Assembly: GCA_035236585.1 (NCBI GenBank)
Contig: CP141136.1
Span: 27,195,426-27,259,425 of the forward strand
Reading direction: 5' to 3'
Source of the DNA: Warburgia ugandensis
Taxonomy: Eukaryota > Streptophyta > Magnoliopsida > Canellales > Canellaceae
DNA: 64,000 bases
Shown here: in pieces, positions 47,716-59,991 of the stretch
Layout of the letters: each line of letters begins with the position of its first letter
Position numbering within the stretch: the stretch's first letter is position 1
The notes under the pieces: model-generated
Seen by the model: the letters and a program-made list of their open reading frames with translations, nothing else
What the model was told of the DNA's origin: nothing
Database searches by the model: none
Made by a program: the position numbers and the translations under genes

Positions 47716-47719
47716 AACT

Positions 47720-48310
47720 ATAAGAGTTATGTATTTAATTAATCTTAGTTGAGGATGTATTTAAATAAAAATAATTATTAAGTATAGAGTAAAGAAAGAG
47801 TTATGTAATTAACTCATCTTAATTTTCTGAAGGATGAGCTTCAAAAGATAGAGCATATATGTAATTAACTCATCTCAATTGAGTATCAACTTAAAAACAA
47901 AGTTATGTAAATAACTCATACTGTCATACTCAATTCAATAGTTGTTGAGGTTGAGGATGAGTAAAGTAAGTGTTATGTATTTAACTCATCTGATCTCAGT
48001 TGAGGATCAGCTTAAAAAAGCAAAGTTATGTAAGTAACTCATACTCAATTCAAAAGTTGTTGAGATAAGTAAAGAAAGAGTCATGTAATTAACTCATTAG
48101 GTAAGAATGACTGAATGAGAATAGAAACAATTATGTAATTAACTTAGTAGCTTGAGAGTTGAGAATGAGTATAGAAAGAGTTATGTAATTATCTCATTGG
48201 TGGATAATGAGTATAGGAAGGGTTCGAAGGGAATAATTATTAGTTATGTAATTAACTCATTAGGTGAGGTAAGAATGAGATCAGAGAATAGGAGTTATGT
48301 GTTGAATTAA
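47720..48310. repeat. dispersed GTTATGTAATTAACTCAT units
   Basis: The string GTTATGTAATTAACTCAT, or a one- or two-base variant, recurs about every 60-75 bases together with GATGAG or AATGAG. At least eight copies are visible. The core ATGTAATTAACT is itself near palindromic. The function is unknown; it may be a degraded satellite inside the hAT-type element. Confidence 0.6.
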
Positions 48311-49745
48311 TACAAATGTTGAATGATATTACTAAGGGAGTTACTAAATTTTACTCTACATGAATGATGGATCAATGGATTATGGATGAATGAGTTATTC
48401 CTAATATATTATCATCAATTGGGAGCTAGAAATGAGAAACAAATATTGACTTATATGAGTTGGATACATGATATTCATGAATTTGATTAAAAAGAGATAT
48501 ATTAGATCAATTGGTGATGACATGTGAAATTAACATAAGAAAATAATTAGCATTTATAATTTTATACAATATTTGAGAGTTAGTTAGTCTCTCACTTCAC
48601 TTGTCCTTGTACAAGTTACAAAACTTGGTTAACTAATTTTGTACTAAGTGTGACTTGTAAGTTTGTAATTGATAATGTGTAACTAATCTTAAAATGTTTG
48701 ATAAGAAAATTAGAGACAGTGTATAGATGTAGCTAAGTCTTAGGTTATAACTTATAGTTATAGCAAACAACCGACAGTAAGGTGGGCTTTTGCTTAAGAC
48801 TTCTAATTCAATTGGATAATTGGATTGAGCTTACTTACTTACATACAAAAGACAAAACAATTGCCTTGAGAATTGTATATAAAGAGTTATGTAATTATCT
48901 CATTGGTGGATAATGAGTATATGAAGGGAATAGTTATTAGCTATGTAATTAATTCATTATTTGAGGTGAGAATGAGATCAGAGAATATGAGTTATGTATT
49001 GAATTAACATAAAAGCTTATCAAGAGAGAATTAGAAGGATATTGATATGATAACTTTGGTGAAACTAAAATTAATTATGGATTGTGGCCTATACTCTATA
49101 GTGAAAATTAAAAAGAAGTGGCATTGATGGTAAAATGAATAATAATCATGAGAGAAAAAACACATGTTAAATGATATTACTAAGGGAGTTACTAAATTTT
49201 ACTCTGCATGAATGATGGATCATGGATGAATGAGTTATTCCTAATCTATTATCATCAATTAGGAGTTAGAAAAGAGAAACAAATATTGAGTTATATAAGT
49301 TAGATATATGATATTCATGAATTTGATGAAAAAGAGATATATTAGATCAATTGGTGATGACATGTGAAATTAACATAAGAAAATCATTAGTATTTATAAA
49401 TTTATACAATATATGATAGTTAGTTAGTCTCTCACTTCACTTGTACTTGTACAAGTTACAAAACTTGGTTAACTAATTTTGTACTAAGTGTAACTTGTAA
49501 GTTTGTAGCGACAATGTGTAGCTAATCTTAAAATGTTTGATAAGAAAATTAGAGACAGTGTGTACGTTAGCTAAGTCTTAGGTTATAACTTATAGTTATA
49601 GGCTTATAGCAAACAACCACCAGCTAGGCTAGGGTGCTTTAGCATACTTAGCTTTAGCATAAGACTTCAAATTTAATTGGATAATTGGATATGGGAATTG
49701 GGCTTACTTACATACAAAAAGACAAAACAATTATCTTAGACTAGA
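48178..49745. repeat. large direct duplication inside the hAT-type element
   Basis: 48178-48885 is repeated with indels at 48886-49745. Landmarks in the same order: GTAATTATCTCATTGGTGGA (48184, 48892), TTACTAAATTTTACTCT (48341, 49188), CATGATATTCATGAATTTGA (48468, 49308), TCTCTCACTTCACTTGT (48588, 49427) and GCTAAGTCTTAGGTTATAAC (48732, 49569). The second copy is longer because of an AAAGCTTATC...CACATG insert of roughly 150 bp. Confidence 0.8.
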
Positions 49746-50084
49746 TTGACTTTGTAGACCTAGATAATCATTAATTAGTTAAACCTTTATGTTTTCAGTT
49801 TTTATTTTGTTTTCCCGCCACTACAAGGGGGGCCCACACGTCAGATCTAACATTAAGGACTCAAAATATTTGACAAATGATTGAAGTGTAAGTTTCATTA
49901 ACTCTAGTTGCCACTTGCCAGTTTGGAATTGGAGGAAAGAAAACTATCTGTCCCTGTCAGGCAGGCCGGCGCCAAGGCTAGGCCGTTTGCCGACATAGGC
50001 AGACTGGTCACTGGAAGTCTGACACATCACAGTCACGCTCATAGATTGGTAAAGTACTAATAAACCATATCTATATGTGTAAAA

Positions 50085-50415
50085 ATAGGACGGTTAGTCG
50101 TTAACCGTCCTAACCGTCCTATAAAACATAGCATATAGGACGGTTATGACATAACCGTCCTATAAAACATAACATATAGGACGGTTATTTCACAACCGTC
50201 CTATAAAACCCATAACATATAGGACGGTTATGATATAACTGTCCTATAAAACATAACATATAGGACGGTTATTTCACAACCGTCCTATAAAACCCATAAC
50301 ATATAGGACGGTTCCGATTTAACCGTCCTATAAAACATAACATATAGGACGGTTATTTCACAACCGTCCTATAAAACCCATAACATATAGGACGGTTGTG
50401 AAATAACCGTCCTAT
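50085..50415. repeat. right array of eight small palindromes
   Basis: Eight tandem units of the arm ATAGGACGGTT, a 5-8 base loop (ATGACAT, ATTTCAC, CCGATTT, GTGAAAT) and AACCGTCCTAT, with spacers AAAACATAACAT or AAAACCCATAACAT. The spacers differ from the left array (TTGCGAGTTA), while the palindrome arms are the same. Loops alternate between ATGAYAT and ATTTCAC, suggesting amplification of two-unit blocks. Unit 1 has a duplicated TAACCGTCC. Confidence 0.9.
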
Positions 50416-50709
50416 GTTTTGTGGTTAGTTTGGCTCCATTCACTTGTGAGCAGTTTTTTTACTAAGTCGTAATAGGGAAATCGAGTCGTTTCATGTCGTG
50501 CCGTATATCCAACACAACTCAGTCAATTAATCGTGTTACACAGGTCGTGTCGTGTTATTTTTTTAAGAATCGGGTCGTGTACGAGTCATAGGTTTTTGAC
50601 ACGACTATTAATCGTGTCGTGTTCGTGTTGACCCATAACTCTAATCGTGTCGTGTTCGTGTCGCCGCAAACACGACCCGCCAACCCGAATTGCCACCCCT
50701 ACTGCTAAG

Positions 50710-52878
50710 TCATCACTTGCCTCCACACTTTTGATAGAGGGCCCATTTATAGCAAAAATGGGACAATTATAGTGTCTGAAAACAATGTTTTTGGTCTTTT
50801 TGGTCGTTGCATGTGCACCGTTGCTTATAATATCTTCCTAACCGTCCGCTTCCTGTGATAAAAAGCATATTTTTCAGATGGCAGACTCATCCATCCTCGT
50901 GGCTCTTCTACTGTCAGACATCCAAATTCGGAAAATATGATGGAGGGATACGTGTGATCGCTCTCCATGATAGCCTTCTTTCATATGAGCAAGTCACTGA
51001 ACCAACAATGGGCCCAACGATTAACAGACGCGGTCCTAAAGATTACTTCCACAAAGAATTAAAGCCCAACTGCTGGAGCCATGCTATAAAGGCCAGAATT
51101 TGTCGAGTAGGCCGACATATCTCCAGGCTGTTGCCAATTACTGGATAACACGTCACGATTTGAGATTAGCTGGGTTGAGTAAAGCCATGTGGACGAGTCG
51201 TGGTGCAGGACAAAAAGGAAATAAATGCAAGGGAGAAGAAGAAACGATGGAACCCCACATCCTGATTGCCTTGTCTTGGTACAAAACGAGTTTGCATAAA
51301 AAAAAAAGAGACTCATGATTTGTTTGATCATTGGAGGGATAGGGTTCCCTTTGGCCGATGAATAGAATGAAGATTGGCGTTTTCTTACTCCACTCGTGAT
51401 TCCCATACTTGGCTCATCCAACCGTTCATCCGATACTCCACCATGATGCAAAGAAATCTGATGGCATTGTCCATTATCTCAGCAAGCACATGCCCCTAAT
51501 CTCCATGGCGTAGGTTGGCTATTGTTTGCCACGCAATTACATAACCTGAGTCGCCTTCAATCATAAATCTTGAGCTATGTGTGAAGGGCCATAATCACCT
51601 GCCTTGATCGAGTTCTTAAAGAATGGCTCTGATCGACGGACTAAGGATCATCTTGATAATGGTATTATTCAGAGCAACTAAGACTCGTGGTTCTGTATTG
51701 GACATAGGGGACCAAACAGGTCAGCTTACAAAATTGGGACCAACAAGATCAATGTACCACACTTCTCGCCTATGCTATGATAGACCATCTGGAGCCTAAA
51801 TAAATAAATTGAGTAGTTCTTCCCATGGACCAAAATATAGTAAATAATCGTCCTTCAATCAAGTTGGTAATAATGGCCTCGCCATTTAGTGCCAGCAGTT
51901 TCACATCTAAACCTCTCTTAAGCTGCATTTGCATTTCACCTGTGGGAATCTCTTGGATTATTAGATTGCAGACGACTCGTGGTGGGCTCAACCCATGGAT
52001 AATCCATGTTCCCACATAAAGCTGCATGGTTATCGTCATCCTCACGGATATGGGGGGAATAATTCCAGAAATGAAAAGTCCCAGAAGAGCTGCACAATCA
52101 ATTGGACTTTATTCGGTCAGCATTGCCCGAGGAATACTTGGTTTTTGATGATAGACGGACTAACGAGGGAAGTGACGGAGATTGTGCAGAGATGGCTAGT
52201 ATGGCAAGCTGCACTGGCTCTGCATGGCATTTTAGCATCCCGTAATCCATGTACAGTTGCAGCAACACCACTGCCGAAACGTTCTTTAACCACCCAGGAA
52301 ATTACCTACTGTACTTGGATCTTTCGTCCTTGAAGCCGAACTACAGTGCCTAGAAATCTGCTAGTGTTTTACTGTTCTTGGAGCTGCTAAAGCTTCTACC
52401 TCCTCAACATGAAAACGCAGGTAGAAAATCCTTGTTTGGAAGGTGCTTTGTGAACTCTAAGAAACTAGCAAGTTTTCCGGTTTTTCAGTTGTTTGGTTAA
52501 CCAAGCATTGACAGCAAAGCCATAAAGAATTTGCAGTGTTTTTCACTTTCTTCTTTTATGGATCATTGAGTTTCTGAAGCCAAAAACAAACTGATTGAAC
52601 ACTGAAGCAGTTGTTCTGTTGACCACCTGAGTAGCTAAAAGCTGCATCAAATGGATGAAATTGAAGAGACTTGAAAGTTCCAGGCTACTAAAGACAACTC
52701 AAGGCCAACAGTTTCCTGGATCCTTGTACAGGTCCATAAGCAAATCCTTTCTGAATTCATTTGATCGTTAGAAGTTCCAAGTTCGAGTTCCTTGATTGCC
52801 TAAGCAACTTCATATATTAGAATCTGTACAAATGGGTTGGGTTGGGAGATTGGCCTGCATGGACCATAGTAAGAAGCA
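50710..52878. other. intergenic stretch, no gene recognised
   Basis: Open frames on both strands at 51059-51451 and 51770-52045 overlap and lack motifs. A minus-strand stretch (52045-51770) has fair amino-acid composition (LLALNGEAIITNLIEGRLFT) but no start context or neighbour exon. It could be an old transposon or pseudogene fragment; I cannot name it. Confidence 0.35.
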
Positions 52879-53091
52879 ATGCCAAAGCCTTCTCTTGGGC
52901 ACGAGAGCAGAGGTGCAGAAGAGACCATAAAGCATGGGAGCAAGCAGACGTTCAAGTTTCAGTATGATCCTTCCAGTTACGCTCTCAACTTCTATGATGG
53001 TTGTTTTGATTTCGGAGGTGTACTAGATAAAGCTCAAAGGCAGGATATCTTCCAAATTGAAATCCAGCATGGCTTTATGTTCTTTGGGTGA
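52879..53091 (+). CDS. possible small protein, 70 aa (or terminal exon), weak
   Basis: ATG ORF with an in-frame stop just upstream. It contains KQTFKFQYDPSSYALNFYDG, which resembles the FxYDPxSYAxNFD motif of small plant proteins of unknown function, followed by CFDFGGVLDKAQRQ. No signal peptide or membrane segment. It ends only 150 bp before the 5' LTR of the copia element. If real it may be a short gene or the last exon of one whose other exons I cannot place. The motif memory is unverified. Confidence 0.35.
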   Translation: MPKPSLGHESRGAEETIKHGSKQTFKFQYDPSSYALNFYDGCFDFGGVLDKAQRQDIFQIEIQHGFMFFG

Positions 53092-53240
53092 AATAGCAGT
53101 GGCATCTAAGGAAAGGAAATTCAGTTTGGGTTAGTTTCACTCGTTATGCATGGGTTTTGTCATCTATTTCTTTGCTGATGAACTCTGATTCCTTACCTGG
53201 GGTTCCTAGTGAGTTAAAGGGAAGCAATTTCAGTATTCTT

Positions 53241-53520
53241 TGCTGGAATTTTAGTGGTCCACAACATTTTGTTCAAGATCCAACATATTTACATGTGGTA
53301 AAAAGGATAACTGCCATTAACCATCACCTTTAAGAGTCCCCGAGTCATGTAGATAACTGACTCTATTCTCCATCATCGTGTATTGCTACAAATAAGAAGA
53401 TCCCTAAAGGAATTACTTTGATTAGAAGAGAATTCACTGCTAATGGCTGAAGGTGAGTTTCTGATCTAACTATTTTTACTTCTGCTAATTTACTGTAAAC
53501 ATATTAGAGAGTGGTTTAAA
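53241..53520 (+). repeat. 5' LTR of the copia element
   Basis: Starts TGCTGGAATTTTAGTGGTCC and ends GGTTTAAA (expected CA end mutated). It is collinear with the 3' LTR (AAGGATAACTGCCATTAACC, then AAGATCCCTAAAGGAA). It has a 20-bp difference near TTGTTCAAGATCCAACATAT and lacks a short piece present in the 3' copy. Confidence 0.85.
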
Positions 53521-54137
53521 TGTGGTATCAGAGCCTATCTAATTCATTTGCCTAGTAATTTTGAATCTTTTTGTTTACTAAATCAAATGAGAGTTTAGTA
53601 GTAGGCATATCAAAAAGGCAAACTTACCTTGCCTTACCTAATTACGAATTGAACACTTGATCAGAACTAAACACCTAATTTCTAATAGTTATCGTTGTTC
53701 TCTTCTTCATCTATCAATATTAAACAAAATTCTTCCTAACAATTGAGTGGCCCTCAAATCATTATACGTATGTATACTAATTTTTGGTCTAATGTACAAC
53801 TGGTGGAGATTTTGGCGAATTTCTTTTTAGAAAATTTTGTTGTAGCCATTGAATTTTTGTATAAAATGTTGATCTCCATTTGTAATTTGGAATTGGACTA
53901 AACTATGGGTTTATAGAATTCAAAAGACCTTGCTCCAATTCCAAGATGTAGACAGAGATTCATACATGGATAGATCTCAAACACTCAAATCCTACCCAGA
54001 AACCCTCATCCTTTTTCCTTGCCTGATAGGCACAACCAATAGATGGCAAGCCAAATCATTTTTCATGGTTGTTTTTCACTTTCAGCGGAAGGCTGGTCGG
54101 ACTCCTGTTTTCTTCTCAAAGGGTGCTGTTGACTGTC

Positions 54138-54330
54138 ATGGTCGCCGATTTGAATTTCCAGCACCTGTATATCCGATTTGGCATGCCTGCCGGAGACTCA
54201 CATCTCCCCTTGCCGACATGTTGTCGGATTTGAATAGACAACACAGGCATACCTGATTTGGCATGCCTGCCAGAAACCTAGTTCTCCCCTTGCCGACGCG
54301 GTGTTGGATCTGAATTGGTAGCACCGACAG
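54138..54330. repeat. 2.5-copy tandem repeat, about 80 bp
   Basis: GATTTGGCATGCCTGCC at 54175 and 54255, each followed by CTCCCCTTGCCGAC and then GGATTTGAAT or GGATCTGAAT. A partial copy precedes at 54145 (GCCGATTTGAATTTCCAGCA). Overlapping minus-strand open frames here are a by-product of the repeat. Confidence 0.75.
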
Positions 54331-54803
54331 AACCCTTCATCGTTGTCTCTCCCGATTTTGGTCGGATCATCTTTGAAAGGCACACTAGACTGACACTGTC
54401 AGAGAAGGCCGGACACCACCAAAAATCCATCCCTTGGTTTTTGGCCAAACATCTGTATCCCATGCTAAATCTGAATGGCTATGCCTGACTCATCAGTGCA
54501 AACAAGCTAGTAGCATTGCCAATTGCTTCCCGCTGGTAAAACTGACTGTCAAGGTTGTTAGGTCTGGCTGACCAGAATTGGCTATTTTTCTTGCTACCTT
54601 GACTTGTCGAATTTCGTAGGTACAAGTTTTTGGAAGGGGGCTAGATTTACGAAAAAAGGGAGAGAAAGATGGAACAAGAAAAAAGGGAAAAATGTCTTAA
54701 GAGGACTAGTGTTATGCTATATATATAGGAGTTGTGGCATAAAGTGCAGTTGACATGTCACCTACTCCTTGCACCCACATGAAACATCTAAAATTAACAC
54801 ACT

Positions 54804-54837
54804 CATACATACATACATACATACATACATACATACA

Positions 54838-54867
<30 letters not shown>
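54804..54867. repeat. (CATA)n microsatellite
   Basis: About 15 CATA units within the long leader of the copia element. The minus-strand frame across it (MYVCMYVC repeats) is an artefact. Confidence 0.95.
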
Positions 54868-54868
<1 letters not shown>

Positions 54869-57460
54869 GTATAATAATTTAAAAAAGGAAAGAGAAAAGG
54901 GGGTTTATTGCAACAAATAGTGCACCACTTATAATGTTTTCTTAAACCTTTTATACATGAACAAATGGCCATAATTAATTTACATTGGTCCATAATATTT
55001 GAATTCATTGATTGTTAATTTAGAAATTTTTTCTAACTTAGTCAATAATCAAAGTTTAATTTAAGATAGTAGCATCATAAATTATTAAGCTTTAATTTAT
55101 GATATGCTTATATGGAAATCTCTTAATTTACTTTAGGATTTTTGGATGTCATGGGATCAATATGCATTTATTATTTGAAGAATAATCACAACATTCTTAA
55201 ATATAAAAAAATGCATATATTAAGTATTTAATTAAAATTGTTGATCACATTAAAGTTTAAATGACATCAAATTCTAATTAAAAATATTGATATAATAATT
55301 TTACCCCATAGAAAATTTATTATATTATTATGATTAATTAGGATGAAATAGTAAAATTAATTTTTATTTCATAATTAGTCCACAAACATTAAGAAATATT
55401 TATATTTTACTGGTTTCATCATATATGTTAGTAAATCAATTTTGTGTTAAAATCTTTGCCCAGAGGTAGATTTTAATGACATGCTTATTCATATTTATTT
55501 GATTTGACTTACATTGGTAAGCTTATCAATGTATTTAATGGACTATGCCTCATTATTGTTAGTAAGCATGCTTATTTATTTGTAGTTATTGAATCTTTGA
55601 TATTATCTAATGAAAAATATGAAGTTCCCTATTTGAGTGGTGACAACTATAAAGTTTAGAAGGAGAAGATGCTTCTTCATTTAGGGCACATGGATCTTGA
55701 CTATGCTCTTATAAGGAAGAGCCTTCTGAAATTACGAAAACTAGCACTAATGTTAAGATTACTTTGTATGAACAGTGAGAGCAATCTAATTGCTTAAGTA
55801 TGATGTTCATTAAATCTTGAATTTGTATTAGCATTCGTGAGTTGATACCGGAGGGTGAAAATATCAAAGATCTTATGAAAGCCATTGATGAATAATTTGA
55901 GTCATCTGATAAAGCACTATCTAGCACCTCAATGAATAAATTGTCATCAATGAGACTCACTGGCACTAGAGGGGTGTGTGAGCACATTATAAGGATGAGG
56001 AACATAGTTGCTTAGCTAAAATCATTACATATTGAGATTTCTGAATCCTTTTTAGTGCACTTTATCTTGAACTCTCTTCCTTCTTAGAATGGACCGTTTA
56101 AAATTTCATACAACACACATAAGGATAAATGGTCAATTAATGAACTTTTCAACATGGGTGTTCAAGACGAAGAGAGATTAGTTCAAGAGATGGGTGAGAG
56201 TGCACATATAGCAATCCATAAAAAGGACAAAAGACAAGCCATAAAAAAGAAAGCAAGAGGCAAAGTTGTAGCCCATATTGACAAGAAGGAGGTTATGAGG
56301 TATTTTTTTGCAAAAAGAAAGTACACATGAGGAAAGATAACCCTAAAAGAAAGGCTTGGCTGAAAAAGAAAGGTAATCTCAATTCTTTTGTATGTTATGA
56401 ACCTAATATGGTTGATGTTTCACATACCACATGGTGGATTAATTCTGGTTTTACAATCCATATTTGTAATACCATGCAGGGTTTTCTAAACGAAAGGAGA
56501 CTGATGGAAAGTGAAAGAAGCATCTATTCGGAAAACAAGATGCGTTCACTTATTAAAGCTGTGGGGACATATAGACTAATTTTGCAAACTAGTTTTATAT
56601 TGGATTTGGAAAGAACCTTTTATATTCCTAGTTTTTCTAGGAATTTGATTTCTATATCTAAACATTTAGCACTTGAATTTTCCTTTTATTTTCATGAATC
56701 TTACTTTAATATATATAAAAATTTATTCATTCTTAAAAATTGCACAATGGATGATGGTTTATTCAAAATTCATTTAAATAATAATGTCTCCAATGAAGTA
56801 ATTTGTGCATGATAACGTTGGTATTAAGCGTAACATTATGGAAGAGGAATTCTCTATGTTGTGGCACCGGAGATTGAGACATATCTCCATTGATAGAATT
56901 AAAAAGGTTAATAAATGATAGAGTTCTTGAGACTCTTAATTTTACATATTTTGATTCATGTGTGTATTGCATTAAAGGTAAGTAAACCAACAAGTTGAAA
57001 AAGGGTACTAAGAGGAGTTTTGACATATTAGAAATCATACATATGCACATTTGTTGGCCTGACATGAGCTTGGATGGTAAAAAATATTTCATTACATTTA
57101 TAGATGACTACTCAAGATTTATGTATCTCTACATGCTTCATAATAAGAGCGAAGCATTGGATACTTTTAATATATATAAAGCAGAGGTAGAGAAATAGTG
57201 TAGCAAGCAAATTAAAATTGTGAGGTTTGATAGAAGTGGTGAATATTATTGTAGGTATATAAGGATTGATAGGTACTTGTTTCATTTGCTAAGTTTCTTC
57301 AAGAGCAAGGTATTGTAGCTCAAAACACCTTGCCTAACTCACCAGGTCAAAATGGTGTAACAAAAGGAAGAAATATAACTTTAATGGACATTGTGAGGAG
57401 TATGCTCAGCAACTTCAATCTTCCTTTATCATTATGGAGTGAAGCTTTAACAACAACAGC

Positions 57461-57492
<32 letters not shown>

Positions 57493-59991
57493 CCAAGTTC
57501 CAACTAAGGATGTTTCTAAAATGCCATTTGAATTATGAAAAGATTGAAAACTGAGTTTAAGACATATAAGCATTTGGGGTTGTCTAGTTGAAGTTATAGT
57601 TTACAACCCATACGAAAAGAAGTTGGACCTGAGGACTATTAGTGCGTATTTTGTTGAATATGCTGAAAAGTCTAAGGGATACATATTTTATTATCCATCC
57701 CATAGTAGTAGAATTGTGGAATCAAGAAATGCTATATTTCTTGAAAATGATGTGGTTAGTGGGAGTTATCGACCTCAAACTTTAGTTTTTGAGAAAAATC
57801 GTGTTTCTGATCTAACTCCCACATCAAGTAGCAAATTGGTTATTGATAATGACACCCATCAAAATATGATAGGTATTGGACAACTAGTTGTTGAAAATCC
57901 ATGCCTTGTATGATAATGTATTAGTAGATCCCATTGATCATCAACCACAACAAGTTGATGATCAAGAGCCTCCACAAGAGGCTAATGATGTAACTTTGAG
58001 GGCATGGAAATCAACCATTTCTACATATTACATTGTCTACCTATAAGAATCTAACTATAATATTAATGTTGAAAATGACCCTAAGACGTTTTCATAGGCT
58101 ATGAATAGTAATAAGTCTAAATTATGGCATAATGCTTGAAAGATGGGATAGAATCTATGACAGATGATCAAGTCTAGGATCTTATAGAGTTGCCTAATAG
58201 GGCGTATACCATTGGTTGTAAATAAGGTTTCAAAGTTAAGAAAGACTCATTAGGCAACATTAAGCAATACAAGGCTAGACTTATTGTAAAAAGGATTCAT
58301 GGAAAAGGAAGGAGTCAATTATCGAGAAACATTTTCCCCTATTTCCAAAAAGGATTCTTTTAGTATCATCATGACATTGGTAGCCCATTTTGACTTAGAT
58401 TTATATCATATGAATGTGAAAACGACATTCTTTAATGGTGATTTAGAGGAAGAGGTTTATATGAAACAACCTGAGGGGTTCGTCTCTAGTGATAGTCATC
58501 AATTAGTTTACAAGATAAAAAAGTGTACATATGGACTAAAGCAAGCCTCATGTTAGCGGTATTTAAAATTTCATCTCTTCATTTGGTTTTGTAGAGAACA
58601 TTATGGATGAATGTATATATCACAAGGTTAGTGGGAGCAAGATCATTTTTCTAGTCCTGTACGTGGATGACATTTTGCTTACAACTAACGATATGTGATT
58701 ACTATATTAGGTGAAACAATTTCTCTCTCTTAAAACTTCGATATGAAGGATATGGGTGAGGCATCTTATGTCATTGCATTAAGATTAATAGAGACAGGTC
58801 TTAGGGTATCTTGGGCTTGTCTTAGGAAGCCTATATCAATAAGGTTCTTGAGAGATTCCTGATGAAAGATTATTCACTCAGTATAACACCTATTGTTAAG
58901 GGTGACATATTCAGTTTGAATCAATGTCCCAAAAATGACCTTGAAAGGAAATATATTAAAAACATTCCTTATACTTTAGTTATAGGTAGCTTAACGTATG
59001 CTCAGGTCTGTACTAGACCAAACATTGCATTTGCAATTGAATATTGAGAAGATGTCATAGTAACAGAGGTTTGGATCACTGAAGAGTTGCAAAGAAGGTC
59101 ATGAGATACCTTCAAGAAACTAAGGATTTCATGCTTACATATAGACAGACCAATAACTTAAAGGTTGTTGGATATTCAAATTCAGACTTCGCTGGTTGTA
59201 TTGATTCTCATAAATCAACATATGGATATATCTTCTTATTTGTGGAGGAGTTATTCCAGGGAGAAGTGCAAAATAGCCTTTGATTGCTACTTCTACAATG
59301 GAAGCTGAGTTTGTTTCTTGCTTTGAGCCGAAAAAACAAGGTATTTGGTTGAAGAGTTTTATTTCTAAGCTTCAAGTTGTTGATTTCATCTCTAGGCCAC
59401 TGAAGATTTACTATTACAATTGAGCTGCTATGTTCTTTGCTACGAATAATAAGAGTGGAAGTTAAAGTACGCACATTAACATTAAGTTCTTAGCAATCAG
59501 AGAGCATGTTAAAAGGAATGAAGTTTTCATTGAACATATTCATACTGAGCTGATGATTGTAGATCCTTTGAGGAAAGGCATGCTCCCAAAGTTATTTAAG
59601 GATCATATAACATGAATGAGACTTCATTCTCATTTGTCACTTTCTGTTTGACTATGATGCTATATTTATAACATATATTAGTAATGAGACTTTGAATTAT
59701 TGAATTTGTCTCCATTTTGTTTGTATACATTTATGACTAGATGACAAATATTTATGTTTGGATCCAAAATAAGCATTTGAGGCTTATTCATAAAGATAAA
59801 ATACCACATAAAAGGCTTTTCAAAGAAGATAAGTATATTGTAATACATAGAAGGTAATAATTGTTTATAAAGAAATTACTGGCCTAATTCATGTAATTTA
59901 TTTCTTTGTTTAAGCATAAAGTCATTTTTGACTAGTATGTTAAGATTTATGATATTATAAAGTTACAAATGTTTGGACCAAGTGGGAGAAT

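Larger units (their letters stand above)
46200..50701. mobile_element. non-autonomous hAT-type DNA transposon with palindrome arrays
   Basis: The 4502-bp element has short terminal inverted repeats TAGGGGYGGCAA (46200-46211, and the complement at 50690-50701). It is flanked by a perfect 8-bp duplication CTGCTAAG (46192-46199 and 50702-50709), the length made by hAT transposases. Subterminal DNA on both sides is packed with ACACGACACGA-type motifs, likely transposase binding sites. There is no open frame over about 80 codons and no transposase, so it is non-autonomous. Inside are two arrays of palindromes near the ends, three degenerate copies in the middle and a large direct duplication; these are listed separately. 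The palindrome cargo resembles subterminal repeats of CACTA elements in style, but no CACTA terminus or 3-bp duplication was found. Confidence 0.85.
53536..55590. other. oversized leader of the copia element, probably with inserted DNA
   Basis: Between the PBS and the first gag-like codons. 53900-54660 is GC-richer and contains 2.5 copies of an 80-bp repeat; 54804-54867 is a (CATA)n run; 55000-55550 is very AT-rich. No domain is seen. A separate insertion is likely but its ends and target duplication are not visible. Confidence 0.5.

Noticed and set aside
46200..50701. CACTA (En/Spm) element, suggested by the hairpin repeats
   Set aside because: No CACTA termini or 3-bp duplication; the TAGGGGYGGCAA ends and 8-bp duplication point to hAT.
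54712..55008. Minus-strand frame with MYVC repeats
   Set aside because: Translation of a (CATA)n microsatellite.
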